Made by a program: the position numbers and the translations under genes. A model generated the notes under the pieces. That model was not told where the DNA came from and did no database searches. It saw only the letters and a program-made list of their open reading frames with translations. A stretch of DNA of 64,000 bases from positions 1-64,000 of the forward strand of contig DATCLS010000077.1 in NCBI GenBank assembly GCA_036563805.1, written 5' to 3'. This stretch comes from DATCLS01 sp036563805 (GTDB lineage: Bacteria; Actinomycetota; Acidimicrobiia; Acidimicrobiales; VFJN01). Below are positions 49,393 through 59,019 of this stretch, one piece after another. The stretch's first letter is position 1; the number at the start of each line of letters is the position of its first letter.

Positions 49393-51743
49393 ATGCCCAC
49401 GACCTGGAACGGGAAGACCGCCCTGGACATCCGGGACGCCGTGCCGGACTGGACGCCGTTCCTGCAGCCGCAGGCTCCCGACGGCGCCCCCAACGTGCTG
49501 ATGATCGTGTGGGACGACGTGGGCTACGGGGCGATGGACGTGTTCGGTGGCCCGATCGAGACACCGACCATGCGGCGCATCGCGGACGCCGGCGTGCGGT
49601 ACTCCAACTTCCACACGACCGCGCTCTGCTCGCCGACCCGGTCGAGCCTCCTGACCGGCCGCAACGCGACCAGCAACGGCATGGCCACGATCGCCGAGTT
49701 CTCCGCCGGCTTCCCCGGCATCTCGACGCGCATCCCGTTCGAGAACGGCTTCCTGTCCGAAGTCCTGCTCGAGCACGGGTGGAACACCTACTGCGTCGGC
49801 AAGTGGCACCTCGCGCCCGGCGAGGAGGCCAACCTGTCGGCGTACAAGGGGCGGTGGCCGATGGGCCGGGGCTTCGAGCGGTTCTACGGCTTCCTGGGTG
49901 GGGAGACCAACCAGTGGTATCCCGACCTGGTCTTCGACAACCACCCCGTCGAGCAGCCGGCCGCGCCCGAGGACGGCTACCACTTCTCGAAGGACATCGC
50001 CGACCGCGCCATCCAGTTCGTGCGCGACGCCAAGGTCGTGAACCCGGACAAGCCGTTCTTCCTGTACTTCGCCCCCGGCTGCTCACACGCGCCGCACCAC
50101 GTCTTCCCCGAGTGGTCGGCGCGCTACCGGGGCCGCTTCGACGCCGGCTACGAGGCCATCAGGGACGGGATCCTGGCCAACCAGAAGGCGATGGGCCTGC
50201 TGCCCGAGTCGACGCGGCTGACCCCGATCAATCCCCATGGCGAGCCGGCGCGCACGGGGCCCGGCGGCCAGCCCCGGCGCTCGACACGGTCAGGCCCTGG
50301 GCCTCGCTCTCCGACGACGAGCGTCGGCTGTTCGCCCGCATGGCCGAGGTCTACGCCGGGTTCGTGTCCTACACCGACCACCAGATCGGCCGGCTGCTCG
50401 ACTTCCTCGAGGCCGGCGGCGAGCTCGACAACACGATCGTCGTCGCCGTGTCGGACAACGGCGCCAGCGCCGAGGGCGGCCCCAACGGCTCCTGGAACGA
50501 GTGGCGGTTCTTCAACGGCGTGCCCGACACCGTCGAGGAGAACCTCCGGCACATCGACGAGCTGGGCGGGCCCAAGACCTACAACCACTACCCCGCCGGC
50601 TGGGCCTGGGCGTTCGACACGCCGTTCCCCTACTGGAAGCGCTGGGCGGGCTACGAGGGCGGCGTCGCCGACTTCTGTGCCGTGTCCTGGCCTAGGGGCA
50701 TCGCCGCCCGCGGCGAGCTGCGCCACCAGTACGTCCACGCCGTCGACGTCGTCCCGACCGTCTACGACCTGGTCGGCATCGACCAACCGACGGTGCTCAA
50801 GGGCTACGCCCAGAGCCCGATCGACGGCGAGAGCTTCGCCCCCTCGCTGACCGACCCGCAGGCGCCGGGCCGCCAGACGCAGTTCTACGCCATGCTCGGC
50901 CAGCGGGCCATGTACCACCGGGGCTGGCTGGCGTGCACGCTGCACCCGCCGATCTCGGGGTGGGGCCGGTTCGAGGACGACGTGTGGGAGCTGTACGACC
51001 TCGCCGAGGACCGGTCGCAGTCGACGGACCTGGCCGCCGACCATCCGGCCCAGCTCGAGGAGCTGAAGAGCCTGTGGTCGTACTACGCCGGGCGGTTCAA
51101 CGGCCTGCCGCTCGACGACCGGACCGCGCTCGAGATGGTCATGTCCGAGCGGCCCGTCGCGGCGGCGCCCCGCACCCGCTACGTCTACTACCCCGACTGC
51201 GCGGAGGTGCCCGAGGCGGTGGCGGTGGCCATCCAGGGCCGCTCGTACACCATCGCCGCCGGCGTCCAGCTCGATGTCGGTGAGGCCGAGGGCGTCCTGT
51301 TCGCCCACGGCGGCGTGGCCGGCGGGCACGCTCTGTACCTCCAGGACCGCCGGCTGCACTACGTGTACAGCTGGCTCGGCAGCCACCTGCAGAAGGTCAG
51401 CGCCGACCGGGAGGTCACGCCCGGCCGCCACGTGTTCACCGCCGAGTTCCGCATGGTCGGGCCGAGCGACGACCCATCCATGCCCGGCTTCGTCGGCGAG
51501 CTGACGCTCTATCTCGACGACCAGCCCGCCGGGAAGCAGACCGTCACGACCCAGCCCGGCAAGTTCAACATGGTCGGCGAGGGGCTCTGCGTCGGCCGGG
51601 ACAGCGCGTCGCCGGTCACCCCCGACTACGACGCACCGTTCCCGTTCCGGGGCGGAACCATCGACCGCGTCGTCGTCGACGTCAGCGGCGAGCCCTACCT
51701 CGACCACGAGCGCGAGGTCATGGCCTGGCTCGCCCGGGACTGA
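49393..51743 (+). pseudogene. Formylglycine-dependent arylsulfatase with a small deletion
   Basis: A sulfatase of about 780 residues. First frame: VLMIVWDDVGYGAMDVFGGP (metal aspartates), TTALCSPTRSSLLTGRNATS with the CxPxR formylglycine motif, and YCVGKWHLAPGEE. Near 50270 the frame breaks: where GQPWPALDTVRPW is expected, four bases around the Trp codon are missing. The second frame goes on with DTVRPWASLSDDERRLFARM, AVSDNGASAEGGPNGSWNEW (metal Asp/Asn) and a C-terminal domain to 51743. No signal peptide, as in many cytoplasmic family members. It could be a real lesion or an assembly error. Substrate unknown. Confidence 0.85.
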
Positions 51744-51772
51744 GCCGCGTCGAGCCGACCCGCCGCGGTCGG

Positions 51773-51790
51773 GGCCCCGCGGACGGGGCC
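51773..51790. terminator. GC hairpin between convergent genes, possible terminator
   Basis: GGCCCCG-CGGA-CGGGGCC is a perfect 7-bp stem 30 bases after the sulfatase stop and before the end of the TetR gene on the other strand. It has no T tract, so a termination role is only plausible. Confidence 0.4.
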
Positions 51791-51821
51791 AGCCGGCTGG
51801 GACTCGCCGGACGGGGACTCC

Positions 51822-52427
51822 TCAGGCCGGGTCGCGGACGCCGAGGGCCCGGCCGATGAACCCGACGACCCGATCGACCGACTCGTCGCGATCGTGGCGC
51901 CGTGCGCCGAGGGGGACGCGCTCGGCGCCGATGCAGCCCATGATCAGCAGCGCGGTGTCGTCGGGGTCGAGCTCGATGAACTCGCCGTTGGCCACGCCCT
52001 CGGCCACCAAGTCGCGCACGATGCGCTCGACCGGCTCGATGTGGTTGAGGAAGCGCTCGTAGACGTCGGGGGCGAGGATGGCGCCCAGCTCACGGCCGGG
52101 AGGGGGCGGGCGGCTGGCGAAGTCGGCGAACTGCAGCTCGACGTACCTGCGGAGCCGGGCGAACGCCGAGGTGACGCCCTCGAACGCCTCCTCGAGCACG
52201 GCCAGGAAGCGGGTGACCTCGCGGTCGGTGTACGCGAAGAGCAGGGCTTCCTTGTCGGCGAAGTAGTTGTAGATGGCGCTGCGGGCCAGCCCGGCGTGGC
52301 TGGCCACGTCGGCCAGCGTGACCGCCTCGTAGCCGCGCTCGGCGGTCAAGGTCGCCCAGGCGTCGAACAGCCGCTCGCGGGTGTCGCGCCGGTGCTCGTC
52401 GAGGCTGGCGGCGCTGATCTTCGGCAC
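51822..52427 (-). CDS. TetR-family regulator of the adjacent ABC exporter
   Basis: A 201-residue TetR protein. Helix-turn-helix at about 15-60: RERLFDAWATLTAERGYEAV then TLADVASHAGLARSAIYNYF. Ligand domain with AILAPDVYERFLNHIEPVER. GTG start 52427. It is divergent from a three-gene FtsX-type ABC system, and the 88-base gap holds a perfect operator-like palindrome, so it most likely represses both itself and the exporter. Confidence 0.92.
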   Translation of the reverse strand: MPKISAASLDEHRRDTRERLFDAWATLTAERGYEAVTLADVASHAGLARSAIYNYFADKEALLFAYTDREVTRFLAVLEEAFEGVTSAFARLRRYVELQFADFASRPPPPGRELGAILAPDVYERFLNHIEPVERIVRDLVAEGVANGEFIELDPDDTALLIMGCIGAERVPLGARRHDRDESVDRVVGFIGRALGVRDPA

Positions 52428-52450
52428 CGGGCGAGTGTGCCACGATCGGT

Positions 52451-52504
52451 CTTTCACGACATTGCGTCGTGACGTTCTGGCATCGCGACGCGGCGTCGTG
52501 AAAG
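52451..52504. promoter_or_regulatory. TetR operator region with nested inverted repeats
   Basis: TCACGACATTGCGTCGTGA (52454-52472) is a palindrome with 7-bp arms. CTTTCACGAC (52451-52460) and GTCGTGAAAG (52495-52504) form an outer 10-bp inverted repeat, so the half-site TCACGAC occurs three times. It fills the gap between the tetR start and the exporter start. Confidence 0.8.
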
Positions 52505-52514
52505 AGTGCGGCGC

Positions 52515-53630
52515 ATGGTCCTCGCGCTCCGGGAGATCAGGCGCTCCACGACGCGCTTCGTGCTGTTGACGGGCGCGCTGGCGCTGCTGGTCGTGCTGAT
52601 CGTCGGGCTCCAGGCGATGCTGGGCGGGCTCCTCACCCAGTTCGTCGGGGCCCTCGAGCACCAGTCCGGCGAGGTGGTGGTGTTCGGCGACGACGCCCGC
52701 CGCAACGTCGAGGGCAGCATCGTCGACGACGACGCCGTCGCCGCCGTCCGCCGCACCGAGGGCGTGGTCGCGGCCGACCCGGTCGTCGAGGGCTCGCTCA
52801 CGGTCCAGGCCGGCGGCGAGGACGTCGACGCCGCCCTGTTCGGCTATCCGCTCGGCGGCGTCGGCGCCCCCACCACGCTGGTCGCCGGCCGGCTGCCCGA
52901 GGACGGTGGCGAGGCGGTCGCCAGCGAAGCCGACCGCGACGACGGCTTCGGCCTGGGCGACCGGGTCACGCTCGGCGAGGGCGGGCCCACCGTCGAGGTG
53001 GTGGGCCTGGCCGCCGACACCAACTACCTGACCCGGCCAACGCTGTTCGTCGCCGACGCCACCGCCGTCGAGGCCAAGCGGGCGGCGAACCCCGACGCCG
53101 TGGCCATCCCCGCCTCGGTCATCGCCGTCGACGTCGCCCCCGACGAGGACGCCGGGTCCGTGGCCGACCGCATCACCGCCGAGGTCGAGGGCGTCGAGGC
53201 CCTCCCCCGGCAGGCCGCCGCCGACGCCGCCCCCGGCGCCGCCGCCACCGCCCAGTCGATGTGGCTGATCATCGCCGTCGCCCTGGCGGCCGCCGTCCTG
53301 CTGGTCGGGTTCTTTTTCGCCATCCTCGCCGTGCAGCAGGCGCCGACCTACGCCCTGCTCCACGCCATCGGTTGTCCCGGCCGCCGCCTGGCCGCCACGC
53401 TCGCCGCCCAGCTGGCCCTCGTGGTCGGCGTGGCGGTCGTCGTCGGCACCGCGCTGGTGGCGGCCGCCGAGGCCAGCGGCGTGATGGGCGAGCTGCTCGA
53501 CCTCGACCCCGCCGGCGCGGCCGGCACCGTGGCCGTGCTGGTCGCCGGGGCCGCCGTCGCCTCGCTCGGCGCCTTCCGGCGCCTGCGGCGGATCGACCCG
53601 CTCACCGTCGTGTGGGGAGGGACGCGATGA
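52515..53630 (+). CDS. FtsX/MacB-type ABC transporter permease (first)
   Basis: A 371-residue permease: N-terminal helix (FVLLTGALALLVVLIVGLQA), an extracytoplasmic domain of about 200 residues, and three C-terminal helices (MWLIIAVALAAAVLLVGFFF, then PTYALLHAIGCPGRRLAATL), the FtsX fold. ATG 52515 is used; GTG 52506 is possible. Together with the next permease and ATPase it forms an efflux or lipoprotein-handling system. Confidence 0.9.
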   Translation: MVLALREIRRSTTRFVLLTGALALLVVLIVGLQAMLGGLLTQFVGALEHQSGEVVVFGDDARRNVEGSIVDDDAVAAVRRTEGVVAADPVVEGSLTVQAGGEDVDAALFGYPLGGVGAPTTLVAGRLPEDGGEAVASEADRDDGFGLGDRVTLGEGGPTVEVVGLAADTNYLTRPTLFVADATAVEAKRAANPDAVAIPASVIAVDVAPDEDAGSVADRITAEVEGVEALPRQAAADAAPGAAATAQSMWLIIAVALAAAVLLVGFFFAILAVQQAPTYALLHAIGCPGRRLAATLAAQLALVVGVAVVVGTALVAAAEASGVMGELLDLDPAGAAGTVAVLVAGAAVASLGAFRRLRRIDPLTVVWGGTR

Positions 53631-53692
53631 ACCCGGACCCGAACCGGGCTGCGCCGCCGGTCCCGAGCGCCTGGCCAGGAGGGACGCGATGA
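53627..53692 (+). CDS. 21-residue coupled mini-ORF between the permease genes
   Basis: MNPDPNRAAPPVPSAWPGGT-R. Its ATG overlaps the first permease stop and its TGA overlaps the second permease ATG. The sequence GGAGGGACGCGATGAACC occurs at both starts (53616-53633 and 53678-53695), so the mini-ORF looks like the product of a duplicated translation-start segment. It may serve only to carry ribosomes across; a functional peptide is doubtful. Confidence 0.45.
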   Translation: MNPDPNRAAPPVPSAWPGGTR

Positions 53693-54792
53693 ACCTGGCC
53701 ACTCGCGAGATGCGCCGCCAGCCCCGGCCGTTTCTCCTGCTGACCGGCGGCCTGACCGTGGTCGCCGTGCTGCTCGCCGTCCTCGGCGGCCTCGCCCAAG
53801 GCCTCATCGACGGATTCAGCGGCGTGCTGCGCGCCCCGGACGCCGACCTGGTCGTCTACGCCCGAACCGCCAACGACAGCGTGGTCCGGTCGCGGGTCAC
53901 CGCCGAGCAGCGGGACGCCGTGGCCGGCGTCGACGGCGTCGAGTCCGTCGGCGGGCTGGGCATCTCCCTGGTCGGCGCCCGCCCAGCGGACGGCGGCGAC
54001 GCCCTCGACGTCGCGGTCGTCGGCTACGACGAGCGCCTGACCACCGTGCCGGCGCCGCCGGAGCCCGGCCAGGCCTACGCCGACGAGGCCCTCCGGGACG
54101 ACGGCGTCGAGACCGGTGACGTGCTCGAGGTCGGCCCGGCCGGCCGGACCCTCGAGGTGGTGGGCTTCGTCAGCGACACCCGCTACCTGCTCAACCCGGG
54201 CCTGTGGGTCGAGCCCGGGACGTGGCGGGCGGTTCAGGCCGAGGCCCGGCCGGACGCCGCGCCGCCGGCCGGCGGGTTCCAGGTCCTCACGGTCCGGGCC
54301 GAGCCGGGAGTCGACACCGGCACGCTCGCCGCCCGCATCGACGCCGCCACCGGGGCCACCCGCACGCTCACCCGGGCCGCCGCCATCGACGCCATCCCCG
54401 GCCTCACCGCCTCCTCGGGCACGCTCGACGCGGTCGGCTACCTGGTCCTGGTCGTCGCCCTTCTGGTGGCCGCCCTCTTCTTCTCGCTGGTCGTCGTCGA
54501 GCGCCTGCCGCTCTACGCCGTGCTCAAGGCCCTCGGCGCCCCGACCCGCCGCCTGTTCGCCGGGGTGGCCACCCAGGCCGCAGCGTGCGCCGCCCTCGCC
54601 GCCGTCGTCGGCGGTCTCGCCGGCGTGGGGCTGGCGGCCGCGTCGCCGCCCGGTGTCCCCATGGCCCTCCCGGCCGGGCGCCTCGCCGGCCTGCTCGTCG
54701 CCCTCGTCGTCGCCGCCGTCGCCGGGGCGGTCACCGCCCTCCGGCGCATCCACCGCGTCGACCCCGCCACCGCCATCGGCACCGGAACCTGA
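53689..54792 (+). CDS. FtsX/MacB-type ABC transporter permease (second)
   Basis: A 367-residue permease with the same layout: RPFLLLTGGLTVVAVLLAVL at the start, an outer domain, then LDAVGYLVLVVALLVAALFF and RLPLYAVLKALGAPTRRLFA near the end. AGGAGGG site before ATG 53689. The two permeases are paralogues and probably form a heterodimer. Confidence 0.9.
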   Translation: MNLATREMRRQPRPFLLLTGGLTVVAVLLAVLGGLAQGLIDGFSGVLRAPDADLVVYARTANDSVVRSRVTAEQRDAVAGVDGVESVGGLGISLVGARPADGGDALDVAVVGYDERLTTVPAPPEPGQAYADEALRDDGVETGDVLEVGPAGRTLEVVGFVSDTRYLLNPGLWVEPGTWRAVQAEARPDAAPPAGGFQVLTVRAEPGVDTGTLAARIDAATGATRTLTRAAAIDAIPGLTASSGTLDAVGYLVLVVALLVAALFFSLVVVERLPLYAVLKALGAPTRRLFAGVATQAAACAALAAVVGGLAGVGLAAASPPGVPMALPAGRLAGLLVALVVAAVAGAVTALRRIHRVDPATAIGTGT

Positions 54793-54809
54793 ACCGTGAA
54801 AGGCATCCC

Positions 54810-55496
<687 letters not shown>

Positions 55497-55559
55497 GCGG
55501 GGGCGTCATCAGGCGCCGGGGACGGCCACCACCTGCCCGGGGGCTGCCCGACCATCGCG

Positions 55560-55817
55560 GTGATGGCCGAGCTCGACGACCGCCCGGGCCCGGCCCGCGA
55601 CCATCTAGCCGCCAGCCAGCGGGCCTGGCACGACGACTTGGAGCGCGAGGCCACGCAGGCCGGCGCGGACGACGGGCGGCAGTTCGCCTTCGAGCTGTCG
55701 GGGATCGCGATGGCCTACAGCACGGCCTCCCGCCTGCTCGGCGACCGCGACGCCAAGGACAAGGCCCGGGCCGCCTACGCCGCCCTCGTCGACCGCCTCG
55801 ACCGGTCGGCCGCCTGA
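55560..55817 (+). pseudogene. C-terminal remnant of a TetR-family regulator
   Basis: The 85-codon frame has LAASQRAWHDDLEREATQAG, QFAFELSGIAMAYSTASRLL and AKDKARAAYAALVDRL, which read as the last three helices of a TetR ligand-binding domain. The DNA-binding half is absent, and the sequence upstream (55497-55559) gives no HTH in any frame. It may still be translated from ATG 55560. Confidence 0.55.
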
Positions 55818-55820
55818 CCG

Positions 55821-56090
55821 GCCCACGCGTCGGGCCCCGAGGGCTTCGAGCCGGTCGGCTTCGACTCGATGTCGGCCGTCTCGATGTCGCCTCGATGTCA
55901 CGGTGCATGCGGTTCTCGACGGCCTGGCTCGCGAACCTGCTGGAGGAGCAGCTCGGGGCCGGGTACTCCGTCGGGGACGAGCACGACGTACGAGCGCTCC
56001 GAGCCGAGGCCGCGGTAGCCGAGGGCAGGCGGCCAGAGCTTGGCGAGGCGCTCGGGGTCGGCGCGGTCGAGGACGAGCCCGATGCGGGAG
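55821..56090 (-). pseudogene. VOC/glyoxalase-family remnant with several frameshifts
   Basis: On the minus strand the pieces RIGLVLDRADPERLAKLWPP, ALGYRGLGSERSYVVLVPDG and PGPELLLQQVREPG appear in one frame, VENRMHRDIE in the next, and EADRLEALGARRVG in the third. Joined, they give the first three quarters of a VOC-superfamily domain. At least three indels are needed and no start codon is evident, so this is a true remnant. Confidence 0.7.
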
Positions 56091-56123
56091 TGGGGCCGGG
56101 GTGCCGGCGCCGGTGGTCGTCCG

Positions 56124-56768
56124 TCAGGCCTGCTTGGTGGCGGTGCCGAGGATGTGGGGTGCGGTGGGGGCGGGGATGGGGGTGTCGGGGATGCGCGGCG
56201 TCTCGAGGTCGGTGATCGAGAAGCCGGCCCGCTCGATGGCCCGGCGGGTGTCGCGGTGGGTGTGGCACCCCCCGGCGCACCGGGGCCAGACCGTGGCGTC
56301 GAGCGCCCGCTGGACGAGCGCCAGTCCGGGCGCTTCGGCCCGGACGTGCTCCAGGAACCGCAGCTCCCCGCCGTCCCGCAGGACCCGACGGACCTCGGCC
56401 AGCGTGGCGGGCACGTCCGGCACCGTGCACAGCACCAGCGTCGCCACCACGGCGTCGACGCTGGCGTCGCCGGCCGGCAGGCGCTCGGCGGTGCCGGCAA
56501 CGACCTCGATCGGCACGGCCGCCCGCTCCGCCTTGGCCCGGGCGAGCTCCCGCAGGTGCGGCTCGGGCTCGACGGCGGTGACGTGGGTGACCTCGGGCGG
56601 ATAGTGGGCGAAGTTCATGCCGTTGCCGGCCCCCACCTCGAGCACCCGCCCGCTCAGCCCGGCGAGCAGCCGGCGGCGCCGCCGGCCGTAGCCGGCCTTC
56701 TCCATGCGGGGGCTGGCCCAGGCGTAGACCCGGGCGAACAGCGGATGGCGCACCTCGGGCTCAGGCAT
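56124..56768 (-). CDS. Class I SAM-dependent methyltransferase
   Basis: A 214-residue methyltransferase of the type-11 (UbiE-like) group: SAM loop GRVLEVGAGNGMNFAHYPPE, then VTAVEPEPHLRELARAKAER, VDAVVATLVLCTVPDVPATL and EVRRVLRDGGELRFLEHVRA. ATG 56768 has a GGGAG site. Substrate unknown; close family members are annotated as phospholipid methyltransferases. Confidence 0.9.
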   Translation of the reverse strand: MPEPEVRHPLFARVYAWASPRMEKAGYGRRRRRLLAGLSGRVLEVGAGNGMNFAHYPPEVTHVTAVEPEPHLRELARAKAERAAVPIEVVAGTAERLPAGDASVDAVVATLVLCTVPDVPATLAEVRRVLRDGGELRFLEHVRAEAPGLALVQRALDATVWPRCAGGCHTHRDTRRAIERAGFSITDLETPRIPDTPIPAPTAPHILGTATKQA

Positions 56769-56964
56769 GGTCGTGCTCCCTCCGAGCGTCGGTCCCGCTG
56801 AGAGCCTGGCAGGGTCACGGCCCTTCTGGCGGCCGGCGCCGGCCCGCGGTCCGAACGGTCGGGCGGCGGCCCCCACCGGCGGGGGCCGCCGCCGGATGGG
56901 CCGCCGCCGACCCGACTGGTCCGGCGGGACCCGACGAGCCCGTCGCGCCCGACGCCAGCGGCGC
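56769..56964. other. Intergenic region between methyltransferase and amidohydrolase genes
   Basis: 196 bases with the methyltransferase leader at one end and the end of the amidohydrolase at the other. I see a GGGGGCCGCCGCCGG-type run with hairpin potential near 56880 but no clear signals. Confidence 0.4.
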
Positions 56965-58149
56965 CTACGCCGAAGCCGGCGCCCCGACGCCCATGATCCG
57001 GGCGAGGTTGCCGCCCATGAGCTTGGCGACCGTCGCGTCCGGCAGGTCCGTCAGCTCGTCGGCGAACTTGGCCGGCTGGGCGAGCCCCTCGGGATGCGGC
57101 CAGTCGGACCCGAACATCAGGTGGTCCTCACCGAGCAGGCCGGCCAGGTAGCCGAAGTCCTCCTCCCAGAACGGGCACAGGTAGAGGTTCCGGCGCAGCA
57201 CCTCGACCGGGTGCTCGGAGAACTCCTGCGGCATCTTCTTGTACAGGTTCTCGAGCTGGCGGATCAGCGGCTCGAGCCAGCTGCCGCCCAGCTCGACGAT
57301 CATGACCTTGAGGTCGGGGAACCGCGACATGGCGCCGTGGCACACCCAGGCGCCGGCGGCGTCGGCGGCCGGCCGCTCCGACCACAGCATGGGGAACGCC
57401 TGGGGCTGGAACGGCAGCATCTCGGTGGCGGTGCCCTGCCACTCGCCGTAGTAGCGGGAGTAGCCCGAGTCGGACCCGTGGTTGACCACCACCAGGTCGT
57501 GGTCGACGACCTTCTGCCACACTGGGTCGAACTCCGGCAGGGCGAACGACCGCGGCCCCCGGAACCCGGGCACCGGCGCCGGCCGGACCAGGATGGCCCG
57601 GGCGCCGCGCTCGATCACCCACTCGAGCTCCTCGAGGGCCCGCTCGACGATCGGCAGCGTGATGACCGGCGTCGTGAAGATCCGGTCCTCGTAGTTGAAC
57701 TGCCAGGTCTCGTACAGCCACTCGTTGAAGGCGTGGATGACCGTGTGGGTGGCCTCGGGATCGTCCCGCAGCCGCTCCTCCAGCAGGCTGGCCAGCGTCG
57801 GGTACATCATCGTGCGCTCGATCCCCAGCTCGTCGAGCAGCCGGATGCGCGACTCGGGCTCCCGCATGGGCGGCGTCGACCGGATCGGGTCGCCGAAGAT
57901 CTCCCGCCGGCTCTTGCCCTCGGGGTTGCCACGCCGGAAGAAGTCCTCCTGCGCGCCCGGGCGGGCCACCACCTCGAAGGTCGGGTTGGGGATGTACTCG
58001 CTGATCGTGCCCCGGACGGCGATCTTCGTCCGCCCGTCGACCTCGACGTACTTGATCAGCGAGCGGTAGCGGTCCGGCAGGAACTTCGTGAACGCCTCCG
58101 TCGTCTCGTAGAGATGGTTGTCTGCGTCGAAGATCGCCACGTCACCCAT
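56965..58149 (-). CDS. Amidohydrolase-2 (ACMSD-like) metal enzyme
   Basis: A 394-residue TIM-barrel metal-dependent hydrolase or decarboxylase: VAIFDADNHLYETTEAFTKF (the D-x-x-H metal site), RIRLLDELGIERTMMYPTLA, HAFNEWLYETWQFNYEDRIF, and HLMFGSDWPHPEGLAQPAKF with the catalytic Asp. Common in actinobacteria in steroid or aromatic degradation clusters. Substrate unknown. A TetR gene lies upstream on the same strand. Confidence 0.9.
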   Translation of the reverse strand: MGDVAIFDADNHLYETTEAFTKFLPDRYRSLIKYVEVDGRTKIAVRGTISEYIPNPTFEVVARPGAQEDFFRRGNPEGKSRREIFGDPIRSTPPMREPESRIRLLDELGIERTMMYPTLASLLEERLRDDPEATHTVIHAFNEWLYETWQFNYEDRIFTTPVITLPIVERALEELEWVIERGARAILVRPAPVPGFRGPRSFALPEFDPVWQKVVDHDLVVVNHGSDSGYSRYYGEWQGTATEMLPFQPQAFPMLWSERPAADAAGAWVCHGAMSRFPDLKVMIVELGGSWLEPLIRQLENLYKKMPQEFSEHPVEVLRRNLYLCPFWEEDFGYLAGLLGEDHLMFGSDWPHPEGLAQPAKFADELTDLPDATVAKLMGGNLARIMGVGAPASA

Positions 58150-58338
58150 GTCGACAGCCCTTCCGAAGCTCGGCCGAAGCCCTACCGGGTCCCTATCGGG
58201 AACTAACAGTTGCGTCAGTATCTACGATATCGCAGCAGGGCGCCGGAGGGGCGAGTCCGCCGCGAGTGCGGACGGTCGGGCCGCCGTCGCCGCTGGGTTG
58301 CCGGGCGGCCGGATGATCGGCGGGCGGCCGGCGGGGAC
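58150..58338. other. Upstream region of the amidohydrolase gene
   Basis: 189 bases. Near 58215-58235 the sequence CAGTATCTACGATATCGCAG holds CGATATCG, which recalls the CGATAC/GTATCG elements upstream of the tetR gene at 58.98 kb; the same regulator may bind here. Confidence 0.4.
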
Positions 58339-58953
58339 CTATCCCCCGGAGGCCGCGGTCGCCGGGGTGGCGGCCTCGCCGCCGTCGTCACGAAGGTTGG
58401 CCGCCAGCAGGTACAGCGCCCGCTCGAGGAGGGGTCGGATGGCGTCGACCGAGATCTCGCCGTCGGCGAACCGGGCGATGGCGCCGCGCACCACGTAGCT
58501 GTGGACCAGGCCGATCTCGTCGAGCAGGGCCGGATCGACGTCGGGCAGCGCGGCCCGGATGATGGGCCGGACGGCCGCCAGCCCGTGCCGGTCGAGGCGC
58601 TCGCCGCCCGGGCCGCTGCGGGCCCGGTGGTAGGCCTCGAGCATGCGCGGGTGCCGTTCCCACGGCTCGAAGACCGTGCGCAGGACCCGCACCATGGTCT
58701 CGTAGGGCGAGTCGGACGAGTCGCCCGGCTCGGGCACGCTCAGCTCCGAGTAGGCGTGGGCGTCCAGCCACTTCTCCAGCGCCGTGACGATCAGCTCGTC
58801 GCGGGTGCCGAAGAGCTTGTACATCGTGGCCAGCGAGGTCCGCGCCTTACGGGCCACGGTGCGGACCTGGACGGCGTCGTACCCTTCCGTCTCGAGCAGC
58901 TCTATGACGACGTCGACGATGTCGTCGGCCCGGGCCTCGGCACGCGCTCTCAC
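58339..58953 (-). CDS. TetR-family transcriptional regulator
   Basis: A 204-residue TetR protein: DDIVDVVIELLETEGYDAVQ then VRTVARKARTSLATMYKLFG for the DNA-binding domain, and a variable ligand domain with TVFEPWERHPRMLEAYHRAR. GTG 58953 is used; GTG 58962 is possible. No ribosome site is obvious, so it may be leaderless. Likely controls itself and the amidohydrolase gene. Confidence 0.9.
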   Translation of the reverse strand: MRARAEARADDIVDVVIELLETEGYDAVQVRTVARKARTSLATMYKLFGTRDELIVTALEKWLDAHAYSELSVPEPGDSSDSPYETMVRVLRTVFEPWERHPRMLEAYHRARSGPGGERLDRHGLAAVRPIIRAALPDVDPALLDEIGLVHSYVVRGAIARFADGEISVDAIRPLLERALYLLAANLRDDGGEAATPATAASGG

Positions 58954-58977
58954 GAGGACCACAGGGTACTCGGCACC

Positions 58978-59001
58978 GCGATATCCCCGATACCGTATCG
59001 C
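58978..59001. promoter_or_regulatory. Candidate TetR operator
   Basis: CGATACCGTATCG (58988-59000) is an odd palindrome, framed by GCGATA (58978-58983) and TATCGC (58996-59001). It lies about 25-50 bases upstream of the tetR start, a typical self-repression site. Confidence 0.6.
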
Positions 59002-59019
59002 TGCTACGCCCTCGTCGGA

